From a virus: a stretch of 27,173 nucleotides of DNA. The stretch covers positions 1 to 27,173 of IMG/VR virus record IMGVR_UViG_3300036045_000055; one strand, written 5' to 3'. The position numbers and the translations under genes are program-made. Below the pieces are notes generated by a model. It worked only from the letters and a program-made list of their open reading frames with translations. It made no database searches and was not told the DNA's origin. Shown one piece after another: positions 20,421 through 27,173 of this stretch. How positions within the stretch are numbered: the first letter of the stretch is position 1; each line of letters opens with the position of its first letter.

Positions 20421-23117
20421 ATGTACCCTCTCCGTTACACCCCCCTCACGGACTTTGTACGTAACGAACAGTCCGGGAATGAAATCTCCGCCGCGGCGGT
20501 GCAGGCTGAGCTGTCACGGATTTCCGAGTGTGCGTCACAAATAATCACGTTGCTCAAGCGCACGCACACGAGCGACGGCAAGCTCAAGCTCGATCAAGCA
20601 GTCCGGCTGAATGACGTGATCACCGACCAGGACCTTGGCATCGGCAACGGCGTTCAGACGGTGTTCAATTTTCTCCAGCCCATCGATGCGGCTGTCGATC
20701 TGGTTCGGGTGTTCGCCAACGGGGTGATCACCACTCCGCTGTCCATCACTGATACCAGCGTCACCTTCGCTGTCGCCCCCGCCGGCGGCGTGGCCATCAC
20801 CTGCAAGATTTACACCAACCTCGCCGGAGTGATCGACCGCTTACAATCGGTGGTTCAAGACGAAGGCGCGTCGATGATTGGCATCGCCGACCTCGCTGCG
20901 AATTTCACGGGGGCCGACGTTGAGTCGGCGTTGGCTGAGCTGGCTACGACGTTGACGAACCTGGAGACTGCGCTCGGCGACGTGGCGGGATTTGTGCTAC
21001 GTGACGGCACCCGCCCGCTCACCGGGCAGTGGGAGCTGAACGAGCGGTCGGGGGTGACGGTCTCGCCGGCTGCGGCGGTCGGGTCGATGGTTATCGCCGT
21101 TCCGTCAGAGGCGAGCGTTCTCACCCTCAGCGACGGCGCCCTCACACTGAATTTCGAGTTCGACACCGATTCGTCTGTCGGCATCACGCACATCCCGGTG
21201 GCCATCGGCGCCACCCCCGCCGACACCGCAGCGAATCTGGTGACAGCCATCAATGCGTCGCCCCTCGCCGTTCAGGCCGAAGCCGCGGGGCCGAACGTAA
21301 CGCTCACGCACGAAATACCCTACGCCCTCGGCAATCAGCCCATCGGGTTCTCTGGTTCTGGAGTATCGAGCCTCGTCGGCATGGCCGGCGGCGTCGATGG
21401 GCTGTTCAGTGGCGCCATGTATCGGACGCATTTCCGGATTCGGAACTGTCCGCCTTCGCTGCGCGAGGGTGACGTGGTGGTACACCAGCAGTTGGCCACG
21501 GTGTTGGCGCAGGTCACGTCGGCGCTGCAAGCCTTCCTGCGACTCGACGGTTCAAACGAAATGGTCAACGACCTGGACCTCGGTGGCAATCAGGTCATCG
21601 ATATGGCCCCCGGAACTGCGGACGCGCACGGGGCCACTCTCGGCCAGGTTGAAGATTTGATCGAAGCAGCTCAGCCCGGCAAGCTGTCGGTGAACGGGTT
21701 GAAGGATACGGCCCCCGAGGGCACGCTCACCGGGCCGGTGACTCTCGGACAGACGGCAACGGCCACGGCGGATGTCGATCAGACGACAACTCCGGGGAGT
21801 GTCGCCGTTCACACGCTGTCTGGAGTTCCGAAGCCCGGGGCCAATGACCACGCGGTGAACAAGAAATACGTCGACGACGCCATCGCGGCGGCACTGCCGG
21901 TGGCCGGAACGGGTTTGCCAGACTTCGACCTGGAAGGCGACGGTTTGCCGGCGGGGCCGATCGTCAGTCTGAACAGCGGCGGTGAGTTCTACTTTGAGGA
22001 CCTGACGATTGCTGCCGGTCAGAATCTGACGATCCCGACGAGGATTTTCTGCGAGGGCAACTTCAACCTACAGAACACCGCGTCGATCACTTCGACGGCT
22101 CCGATCGAGCTGGTGGTGACGGGCACTGTGACGATTGCTGCTGCCATCACGTGCCCGCACCTGTCTATCCGGGCCGGTGGCGCTGTGTCGATCACGGCGG
22201 CCATCACTGCTCACACGGATGGGACCCACCATCGCGCCTATCCGGCGTGGCTGGACAAGCCCTACGGGGGTCCGTCGGGCGTGTACTCTCCGGCCCCGGA
22301 ACGGATCGCGCGGTGGCGGGCCATCATCATCGATACGTTGTCGACGATGAGCATCACGGCGGCGCTGACGGCAGACGACATTTTCCTCAAGGCTGTCGGC
22401 ACCATCACCGTCACTTCAACCCTTCGCGCCTTCTGGTTCCTGCATTCGTCCATCAATACTGAAACTTCCGGCGACGGCGTGGGCTGGAACGACGGGTTTC
22501 GCGACTACGCCGTGCTGAGCAACGCCACCGGCAGTGGCCCCGGCGCCGCGGGAGGCACCGCGGGCGGGGCGGGAACCTCCGCGAACGGCGCGGCCGCAGC
22601 GGCTCCCGCGTCGATCTACCAGGGGTCGAATCGGCCCTACCTGTTCCCGACCTACCGGCTCGCTCGCGGGTCGTTCGGATGTCGCAACGGCACGTACACG
22701 CCGGCGGGCGACGCTCTGCGCGGTCGTGGCGGTGGACGGATTTCCATCTACTCTGGTGCCAACTTGGTGCTCACCGGGGCACTGCTCAACGTCAAGGGGG
22801 GCGATGCAGACGACATCGGCGGCGGGGCAAATGATGGTGGCGGAGGTGGCGGCGGGTCGGCGCGGGCGGTGGCCGCAGGCACGATCACTGACGGCACGAT
22901 CAACGCCAACGGGGGCGACACGGTGGACAACAACAGCAGCGGCGGTGGCGGACTGGCGGCGTTCGTGGCCAGTGCGTTCTCGGGCACACAGACCACCACG
23001 GCGGTCGGTCCAGACGGCGCCACGGACGGAACAACCGTTGCAGCGGCGCTGACTTCTGCTCAGATTCAGGCTCTCGAACAACGTGGTATCTTTGAGGTAT
23101 TCCCTGATGCCGCTTGA
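20421..23117 (+). CDS. Large tail fibre with repeat domains and glycine-rich beta-helix tip
   Basis: I chose ATG 20421 (GGAG 5 bases upstream, two bases after the LamG stop); a GTG at 20415 is the alternative. The 898-residue protein has an N-terminal particle-attachment type region (1-140), including GIGNGVQTVFNFLQP (73-87) as in many phage fibres. A repeat domain follows (about 215-325) with IGATPADTAANLVTAINAS, then fibre shaft motifs (LDLGGNQVIDMAPGTADAHGA, 385-405; AVNKKYVDDAIAA, 478-490), a beta-helix-like part (about 510-680) and a Gly/Ser-rich distal part (about 703-845). The tip resembles glycine-rich beta-helix adhesins. It should contact the host surface. Confidence 0.85.
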   Translation: MYPLRYTPLTDFVRNEQSGNEISAAAVQAELSRISECASQIITLLKRTHTSDGKLKLDQAVRLNDVITDQDLGIGNGVQTVFNFLQPIDAAVDLVRVFANGVITTPLSITDTSVTFAVAPAGGVAITCKIYTNLAGVIDRLQSVVQDEGASMIGIADLAANFTGADVESALAELATTLTNLETALGDVAGFVLRDGTRPLTGQWELNERSGVTVSPAAAVGSMVIAVPSEASVLTLSDGALTLNFEFDTDSSVGITHIPVAIGATPADTAANLVTAINASPLAVQAEAAGPNVTLTHEIPYALGNQPIGFSGSGVSSLVGMAGGVDGLFSGAMYRTHFRIRNCPPSLREGDVVVHQQLATVLAQVTSALQAFLRLDGSNEMVNDLDLGGNQVIDMAPGTADAHGATLGQVEDLIEAAQPGKLSVNGLKDTAPEGTLTGPVTLGQTATATADVDQTTTPGSVAVHTLSGVPKPGANDHAVNKKYVDDAIAAALPVAGTGLPDFDLEGDGLPAGPIVSLNSGGEFYFEDLTIAAGQNLTIPTRIFCEGNFNLQNTASITSTAPIELVVTGTVTIAAAITCPHLSIRAGGAVSITAAITAHTDGTHHRAYPAWLDKPYGGPSGVYSPAPERIARWRAIIIDTLSTMSITAALTADDIFLKAVGTITVTSTLRAFWFLHSSINTETSGDGVGWNDGFRDYAVLSNATGSGPGAAGGTAGGAGTSANGAAAAAPASIYQGSNRPYLFPTYRLARGSFGCRNGTYTPAGDALRGRGGGRISIYSGANLVLTGALLNVKGGDADDIGGGANDGGGGGGGSARAVAAGTITDGTINANGGDTVDNNSSGGGGLAAFVASAFSGTQTTTAVGPDGATDGTTVAAALTSAQIQALEQRGIFEVFPDAA

Positions 23118-23844
23118 TTACTACGCCATGCGTGACCAGCAGCAGCTCGGGGCTGAACAGCCCGCGCTGTCGAACGATCTGGCGATCCGTCGAATCGCGC
23201 TGACGCCGGGAGCCACGTTCCGGCCGGGAGAGTTCGAGTCGCTGATGCTGCTCGCGCGGAACGCGCAGATGCAGCAGGGGAACCGCGACGCCATCAATCA
23301 GTTCTACGACAGTCCGGAGCGTCAGCGCGAAATCGACATGGCGATCCGGCCGGTGCAGGAGGCGGCTTTCCTGAACCTGCTGAACCAGCTGCGTTCCCGG
23401 TCACGCCAGGAAGCATTCGCTCGCGCGGAATCCGGCAACATCGGCGGTTCGGTTCAGGCTAGCCAGGAAGCCGGGCTGTCCGGCGACGCCTCGCGCGCCG
23501 GTAGCCAGCTGGCCAACCAGTTCGCAGGTGAACGGGATCGGCTCATGCAGGCACTCGAAGCAGCGCGCGTGAACGAGATTCTATCCAGCTATGACCTTGA
23601 TCCACAGTTGATGGCGTCGCTGAAACAACGCGCGCATACCTATGGAGTGCAGGACCAGGGCAACGCGTTGCTCGATCAGCTCCGGCGCAACCGAGACGAG
23701 TTGCAACGGGGCCACGATGACGAGTTCAGCCGGGCGTGGGGCAACCTGCTGAACGTCGGCAATCAGCAGTACCAGATATACAACCGCAATCAGCAGGCCC
23801 AGGAGTACCAGGACCACGTGAACCGCGCCAGGGGCGGCCAATGA
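23107..23844 (+). CDS. Helical Gln-rich virion protein (ejection protein candidate)
   Basis: ATG 23107 lies inside the end of the fibre gene (11-nt overlap) with GAGGT 8 bases upstream. The 245-residue protein is mostly helical, rich in Gln, Arg and Ala, with no membrane helix or signal peptide. A Gly-containing stretch (GNIGGSVQASQEAGLSG, about 112-128) interrupts the helices. In short-tailed phages, such helical proteins after the tail genes are often internal proteins released with DNA. The call rests on composition and position; no motif proves it. Its stop overlaps the next start. Confidence 0.7.
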   Translation: MPLDYYAMRDQQQLGAEQPALSNDLAIRRIALTPGATFRPGEFESLMLLARNAQMQQGNRDAINQFYDSPERQREIDMAIRPVQEAAFLNLLNQLRSRSRQEAFARAESGNIGGSVQASQEAGLSGDASRAGSQLANQFAGERDRLMQALEAARVNEILSSYDLDPQLMASLKQRAHTYGVQDQGNALLDQLRRNRDELQRGHDDEFSRAWGNLLNVGNQQYQIYNRNQQAQEYQDHVNRARGGQ

Positions 23845-24728
23845 TTCAGGGGTGGATCGGCGGCGGCATCGCGGGCACTGGCGCCGCCATGCAGTTCATG
23901 GCGCAGCGCAAACGCGAGAAGGCGACGAATCGCGTTGCTGGACAGATGCGCGCTGCCGGCGAGGCGGTGGCGGCCGAAAATTTTCAGATCAGCGACAACC
24001 TGCGCAAAGCCTTGGAGTCGATCGCCACGGAACGCGGCGGTCTGCTACGGGACTATTTCCAGCGTCGGGTATCGCCCGAGCGCGTGCAGGCAGCGGAACA
24101 GGCGCGGGCGGCGCGCAGTGGCACCGCTCAAGGAGGACTCGACCGTGCATTGGCTGCTCTACGCGGGCCGGAAGGGGCCTACGAACCCCAGGCTCGGCCC
24201 TACCAGCAGTCGCAGGAAGGCTTCATGGAGAACCGGGAACAGCCGATGCTCCAGGCGGTGCTCGACCAGATCGCCGCCGAAGGGTACCTGACGGGAGGGC
24301 GGAATTACGACACGCAGAACCAGCAGACGCTGGCGCTCGCTCAGCGTCCGCTCGACAACGAAGCTGAGCTGCGGAGCCTGCTCACCGGTGTGCGGCAGGC
24401 GGAAACGCAATACGACTTCAACCGGCTCATGTACGACCTGGGGCTGGCGATGGAGGAAGCGCAGAAGAAAGGCGCGAAAGAGGCCTTCTGGGGCAGCATC
24501 CTCCAGAACATCGGCACAGGCGTTGCCGGTGGCACGAACTTCACGTACGCCTCTGACACGACCGGCCGGACTGGAACCACCGGCGGTCTGCCGGCGACAG
24601 GGGGCAGCTGGAGCGGCCAGCCGGGGGGTATGCGTAATCCGTCGGAACCCGGCGGTGGGTACGATCCATACCTCGACCCCGGCGCGATGGATCTTCCCGG
24701 TGTCGACCCACAACGCCCTGCGGTGTAA
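23841..24728 (+). CDS. Helical virion protein with glycine-rich hydrophobic N-terminus
   Basis: ATG 23841 overlaps the preceding stop (ATGA). The 295-residue product begins IQGWIGGGIAGTGAAMQF (2-19), a hydrophobic GxxxG-type segment, then a basic/helical region and long helices (to about 235), ending in a Gly/Pro/Thr-rich tail (about 236-295). A glycine-zipper-like N-terminus plus helical body is typical of internal virion proteins (T7 gp14- or P22 gp7-like) that enter the host membrane during DNA delivery. The homology is not proven; the alternative is a scaffold-like structural protein. Confidence 0.7.
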   Translation: MIQGWIGGGIAGTGAAMQFMAQRKREKATNRVAGQMRAAGEAVAAENFQISDNLRKALESIATERGGLLRDYFQRRVSPERVQAAEQARAARSGTAQGGLDRALAALRGPEGAYEPQARPYQQSQEGFMENREQPMLQAVLDQIAAEGYLTGGRNYDTQNQQTLALAQRPLDNEAELRSLLTGVRQAETQYDFNRLMYDLGLAMEEAQKKGAKEAFWGSILQNIGTGVAGGTNFTYASDTTGRTGTTGGLPATGGSWSGQPGGMRNPSEPGGGYDPYLDPGAMDLPGVDPQRPAV

Positions 24729-24730
24729 CT

Positions 24731-26128
24731 ATGCCACGCCTCACACTCGAAGCTCTCATGGCCCCCGGCGGTCTGCTCGACGCAGGTTCGCGTTTGACGC
24801 AGACGCTGATCACTGTGCCCTACGAGCGCGAGCAATTCCGTACGGCTCTGCGCGAAAAAGAACAGGCACATGCCCGCGCCGTCGAACGGCAGTCGAAGGA
24901 GGATCGCGTCGGGTACCTGAAAGACCGCTTGGCTACCAACTCACAGCGCATTCAGCAGCTCCGCGGTGCGTTGGCGTCGGGTGATCAGAACGAGTTGCGG
25001 TTTGCGATGTCGCAACTTCGGCAGGGGCGTGGCGCCATTCAGTCCGCCTGGACTGATCAGAAAGCGTACGAATCTTTCCTTACGCGGCGTGAGAACTACG
25101 AGAAAGAATTGCTCGGCCAGGTCAGCGACCAAGTGAACGCTGGCATGGCCCGCATCCCGGCGGACCAGATTCCGGCCGAAATGCAGCGGTTCACGGAACA
25201 GCTCTTGAAAGAATCCGCAGCGGCGGGGCAGTACACTCCGGTGAAAGACCCCGCGGTGGACCTCAAGCTCGATGCGACGAGTCTGTTCAAGAAAGACCCG
25301 AAGCTACAAGACGAACTCGATCAGCGGCTGAACGAGGAACAGCAACTGCTGGACCAGTATCGCCGGCTCGTTGGCCATTCGGAAGACATCGTTCGCGCCC
25401 AGGCGGCGGCAGAACAAGCCATGGAGTTTGAACCGAAGACCATGCGGCTGAGTCCGTCCGTCATGCAGGGGCCGCAGCCCTCGGAAAACCGGCTCACTCC
25501 GGTTCTCGGTCAGGCGGCGGCAGAACAAGCCATGGAGTTTGAACCGAAGACCATGCGGCTGAGTCCGTCCGTCATGCAGGGGCCGCAGCCCTCGGAAAAC
25601 CGGCTCACTCCGGTTCTCGGTCAGGCACAACGGCCGGTGGCGTCGGCTCCGTCCCCTGACCCGCGGCAGGATTTCGCGGCGGCGTTGGCAGGACTGACGA
25701 ACCCTTCGGCTCGACCGGGCTTGAACGAACAGCTGGCCCGTGTTCAGCGCCCTGGACTGAACCCGTTGGCGTTGGACCTGGCGAATCGGTTCGCCGTGCA
25801 GAACCAGCAAGTCGAGCCGGACCCGGGGGCGGCGCAGCAGGCGTTGAGCCGGCTTGATCCCAATCAGCTCACACAGATCGAACAGCGATTGGCGCAGGAG
25901 CTGTCCCAGGCGAACACGCCCCGGCTGTCGTTCAGTTCGTCGGCTCCGGGCGTAATCGTGACGTACGAAGGTGCGGCCCCCCGGCCCGTCACGGCGCCGC
26001 CGGTGCCCTACGACCGGCTGCTCCAGCTCATGGCGCAGATCATCAACGCTCAGGGGGCGCCACCGCCGCGGGTCGGCGGCAAAGGATTGCCCCAGCGTTT
26101 GGATGCTGCCATGCTCGCCGGCCAGTGA
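24731..26128 (+). CDS. Coiled-coil virion protein carrying a 37-residue tandem duplication
   Basis: The 465-residue protein begins with a helical region (1-215) containing a probable coiled coil (about 35-100). A Pro-rich section holds two identical 37-residue units (224-260 and 261-297: AAAEQAMEFEPKTMRLSPSV and onward). A helical Gln/Ala-rich C-terminus follows. The duplication comes from a perfect 111-bp direct repeat in the DNA. It stands in the ejection-protein cluster, two bases after the preceding stop. I recognise no catalytic motif. Its ribosome site is weak, so coupling to the upstream gene is likely. Confidence 0.75.
   Translation: MPRLTLEALMAPGGLLDAGSRLTQTLITVPYEREQFRTALREKEQAHARAVERQSKEDRVGYLKDRLATNSQRIQQLRGALASGDQNELRFAMSQLRQGRGAIQSAWTDQKAYESFLTRRENYEKELLGQVSDQVNAGMARIPADQIPAEMQRFTEQLLKESAAAGQYTPVKDPAVDLKLDATSLFKKDPKLQDELDQRLNEEQQLLDQYRRLVGHSEDIVRAQAAAEQAMEFEPKTMRLSPSVMQGPQPSENRLTPVLGQAAAEQAMEFEPKTMRLSPSVMQGPQPSENRLTPVLGQAQRPVASAPSPDPRQDFAAALAGLTNPSARPGLNEQLARVQRPGLNPLALDLANRFAVQNQQVEPDPGAAQQALSRLDPNQLTQIEQRLAQELSQANTPRLSFSSSAPGVIVTYEGAAPRPVTAPPVPYDRLLQLMAQIINAQGAPPPRVGGKGLPQRLDAAMLAGQ
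25400..25626. repeat. Perfect in-frame tandem duplication, 111-bp unit
   Basis: Bases 25400-25510 are identical to 25511-25621, and the match continues five more bases (CAGGC). The flanks diverge at 25399/25510 and at 25516/25627. The unit is a multiple of three and encodes 37 residues. CAGGC bordering the units is a plausible slippage or microhomology site. Confidence 0.97.
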
Positions 26129-26134
26129 GGCGCT

Positions 26135-27173
26135 ATGCCGACGTTCGATGAAGTCGTGGCCGATGTCCAGGCCAACGGTGAACGCAGCCCGTACTTTGCC
26201 GTTCTCGAACAAGACGCGGAAGCCGCCGCGAAAGAGGCGTTGCAGAGTTTTCTCCGGTTCCAGCGCGAAACGTCAGGCGTCGATGCGGGAGTCGAGCAGC
26301 CCGAACAGACGGCGATCGCCTACCAGGACTTCCTGGCCAGGGCCCGTGTGGCGCGCGGGCTGCCAGCGGCGAATCGTTCCCAGTACGTTGCTCAGATCGC
26401 TCGGCCCGAAGGCCAGGAACCGACCTCCGGGCTGGGGGCGCTGAAACGCGGCGTCGACGCGGGGACCTTGCGCCTGGCTGGCATGTTCCAGGCCTTGACG
26501 GGCGCCCCGGAAGACGACGTGATGGCGACGTTCGGTTCGGCGCAGCAGCGCACGGGGCCAGACTCCATCAAGCCGGGCTTGATGAATGAAGCCCTGGCGA
26601 TGATCGGTCAGACGGGTGCTGAGCTGCTGCCGACGGCGGCGCTCGGTCCGGCACTCGGGTTGGCGGCTCGCGCAGGGGCGCCGGCGGCCGCAGCCCGTAT
26701 GGCCACCCCTCTCGCAGCCGGTACGGGAGGCGCCCAGTCCGGCGTGCCGGAATACTATGACCGCCGCGGCCAAGGGTTCGACCCGGACAAGGCGTTGCAG
26801 TTGGCGGTGTCGAAAGGGCTATCGACTGCCGCCATCACGTCTGTGTTCGGCGCCACGGGCATCGAAGCCCTCGCACGCCCCCACCGGGCGCTGGCGCTGC
26901 GCGCGGGGGTGCGGGACTATTTGCGGGCTTTCGGCGTAGGGGCGCTGAAAGAGGCCCCCGAAGAAACCCTCGACGAAGCCGTCCAGTCCTACATCGACGT
27001 GGTGCAGGCGGGTGACGACGTGAGCTTCGCCGAGTTCGCCGAACGCATGGGGTGGGCGGCGTCGCTCGGGGCGGGCTTCGGCGGCGCCGCGGAGGTGACG
27101 GCGACCGCGCGGGACCGACTGGCTTCGCCACCCGCACCCGCACCTGCACCTGCACCTGCACCTGCACCTGCAC
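26135..27173 (+). CDS. Large virion protein, 3' end outside the window (ejection/polyvalent type)
   Basis: ATG 26135 follows GAGG with a short spacer, six bases after the preceding stop. At least 346 codons are open to the right edge. The N-terminus (1-95) is helical and acidic. Hydrophobic Ala/Gly-rich stretches (about 175-205 and 305-325) look membrane-active or like packed helices. KEAPEETLDEAVQSYID (about 270-286) resembles the ExxxE..QE-type motif seen in very large phage virion/polyvalent proteins. A PA-repeat linker at the very end suggests more domains follow. It is the fourth of the helical cluster and may be the large internal protein that carries an enzyme domain downstream; none is visible here. 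Confidence 0.72.
   Translation, partial: MPTFDEVVADVQANGERSPYFAVLEQDAEAAAKEALQSFLRFQRETSGVDAGVEQPEQTAIAYQDFLARARVARGLPAANRSQYVAQIARPEGQEPTSGLGALKRGVDAGTLRLAGMFQALTGAPEDDVMATFGSAQQRTGPDSIKPGLMNEALAMIGQTGAELLPTAALGPALGLAARAGAPAAAARMATPLAAGTGGAQSGVPEYYDRRGQGFDPDKALQLAVSKGLSTAAITSVFGATGIEALARPHRALALRAGVRDYLRAFGVGALKEAPEETLDEAVQSYIDVVQAGDDVSFAEFAERMGWAASLGAGFGGAAEVTATARDRLASPPAPAPAPAPAPAPA
27126..27173. repeat. Hexanucleotide tandem repeat (Pro-Ala linker) at right edge
   Basis: CCCGCA units turn into repeated CCTGCA units that run to the last base. In frame they encode alternating Pro-Ala, a stiff extended linker. The repeat coincides exactly with the end of the sequence, so the true number of units is unknown. 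Confidence 0.9.

Noticed and set aside
5609-23117. Diversity-generating retroelement target in the adhesins
   Set aside because: No reverse transcriptase gene and no template/variable repeat pair were seen in the window.
25400-25626. Repeat as a CRISPR array or mobile-element end
   Set aside because: Only two directly abutting 111-bp copies without spacers, inverted repeats or transposase; it is coding and in frame.

Overview
The window is part of a tailed double-stranded DNA phage (Caudoviricetes), most likely with a short, podovirus-type tail. It carries a terminase pair, a P22-type portal, a scaffold-like protein, a capsid-like protein, a gp4-like adaptor candidate, a gp10-like propeller candidate, several receptor-binding proteins and a run of helical proteins that look like ejected virion proteins. 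No tail tube, sheath, tape-measure or baseplate gene is visible. Base composition is GC-rich (roughly 60-65 % by eye) and most starts have Shine-Dalgarno sites (AAAGGA, GGAGG, AAGGAG), so the host is a bacterium with canonical translation initiation and high GC. A possible lipoprotein signal and a lyase-fold tailspike weakly suggest a two-membrane host. No integrase, repressor, polymerase, tRNA, CRISPR array or recognisable endolysin lies here, so lifestyle and host cannot be settled.

Layout: bases 1-1617 hold a leftward group: a small two-pair cysteine protein (49-459), a hidden small ORF translationally linked to it (456-608), a small membrane protein (635-883) and a 144-residue protein (1183-1617). 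Bases 884-1182 are non-coding and rich in palindromes. Bases 1618-1895 are a divergent control region. From 1896 everything reads rightward: probable small terminase (1896-2333), large terminase (2278-3918), an unidentified protein closed by a strong terminator (3979-4584), then a coupled pair of coiled-coil/membrane proteins (4641-5605).

Bases 5609-11218 form a receptor-binding and virion-surface cassette: a pectate-lyase-fold tailspike, a LamG protein, a coiled-coil protein and five small virion-type proteins. One of these is a 50-residue tryptophan-rich product joined to both neighbours by ATGA overlaps. The head module follows: portal, scaffold, major capsid protein with its own terminator, a helix-hairpin-helix protein, a gp4-like adaptor and a gp10-like beta-propeller (11222-18559). 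A second surface pair follows: a propeller-plus-LamG protein and an 898-residue glycine-rich fibre. Four helical, Gln/Ala-rich proteins (23107 to the right edge) are candidate ejection proteins. One of them carries a perfect 111-bp in-frame tandem duplication, and the last runs off the window inside a hexanucleotide repeat.

The rightward genes would pack DNA, build the capsid, close the portal with adaptor and hub, attach adhesins and deliver internal proteins at infection. The main oddities are the surface/membrane cassette between terminase and portal, the HhH protein in the head module, the W-rich microprotein, and the duplication.
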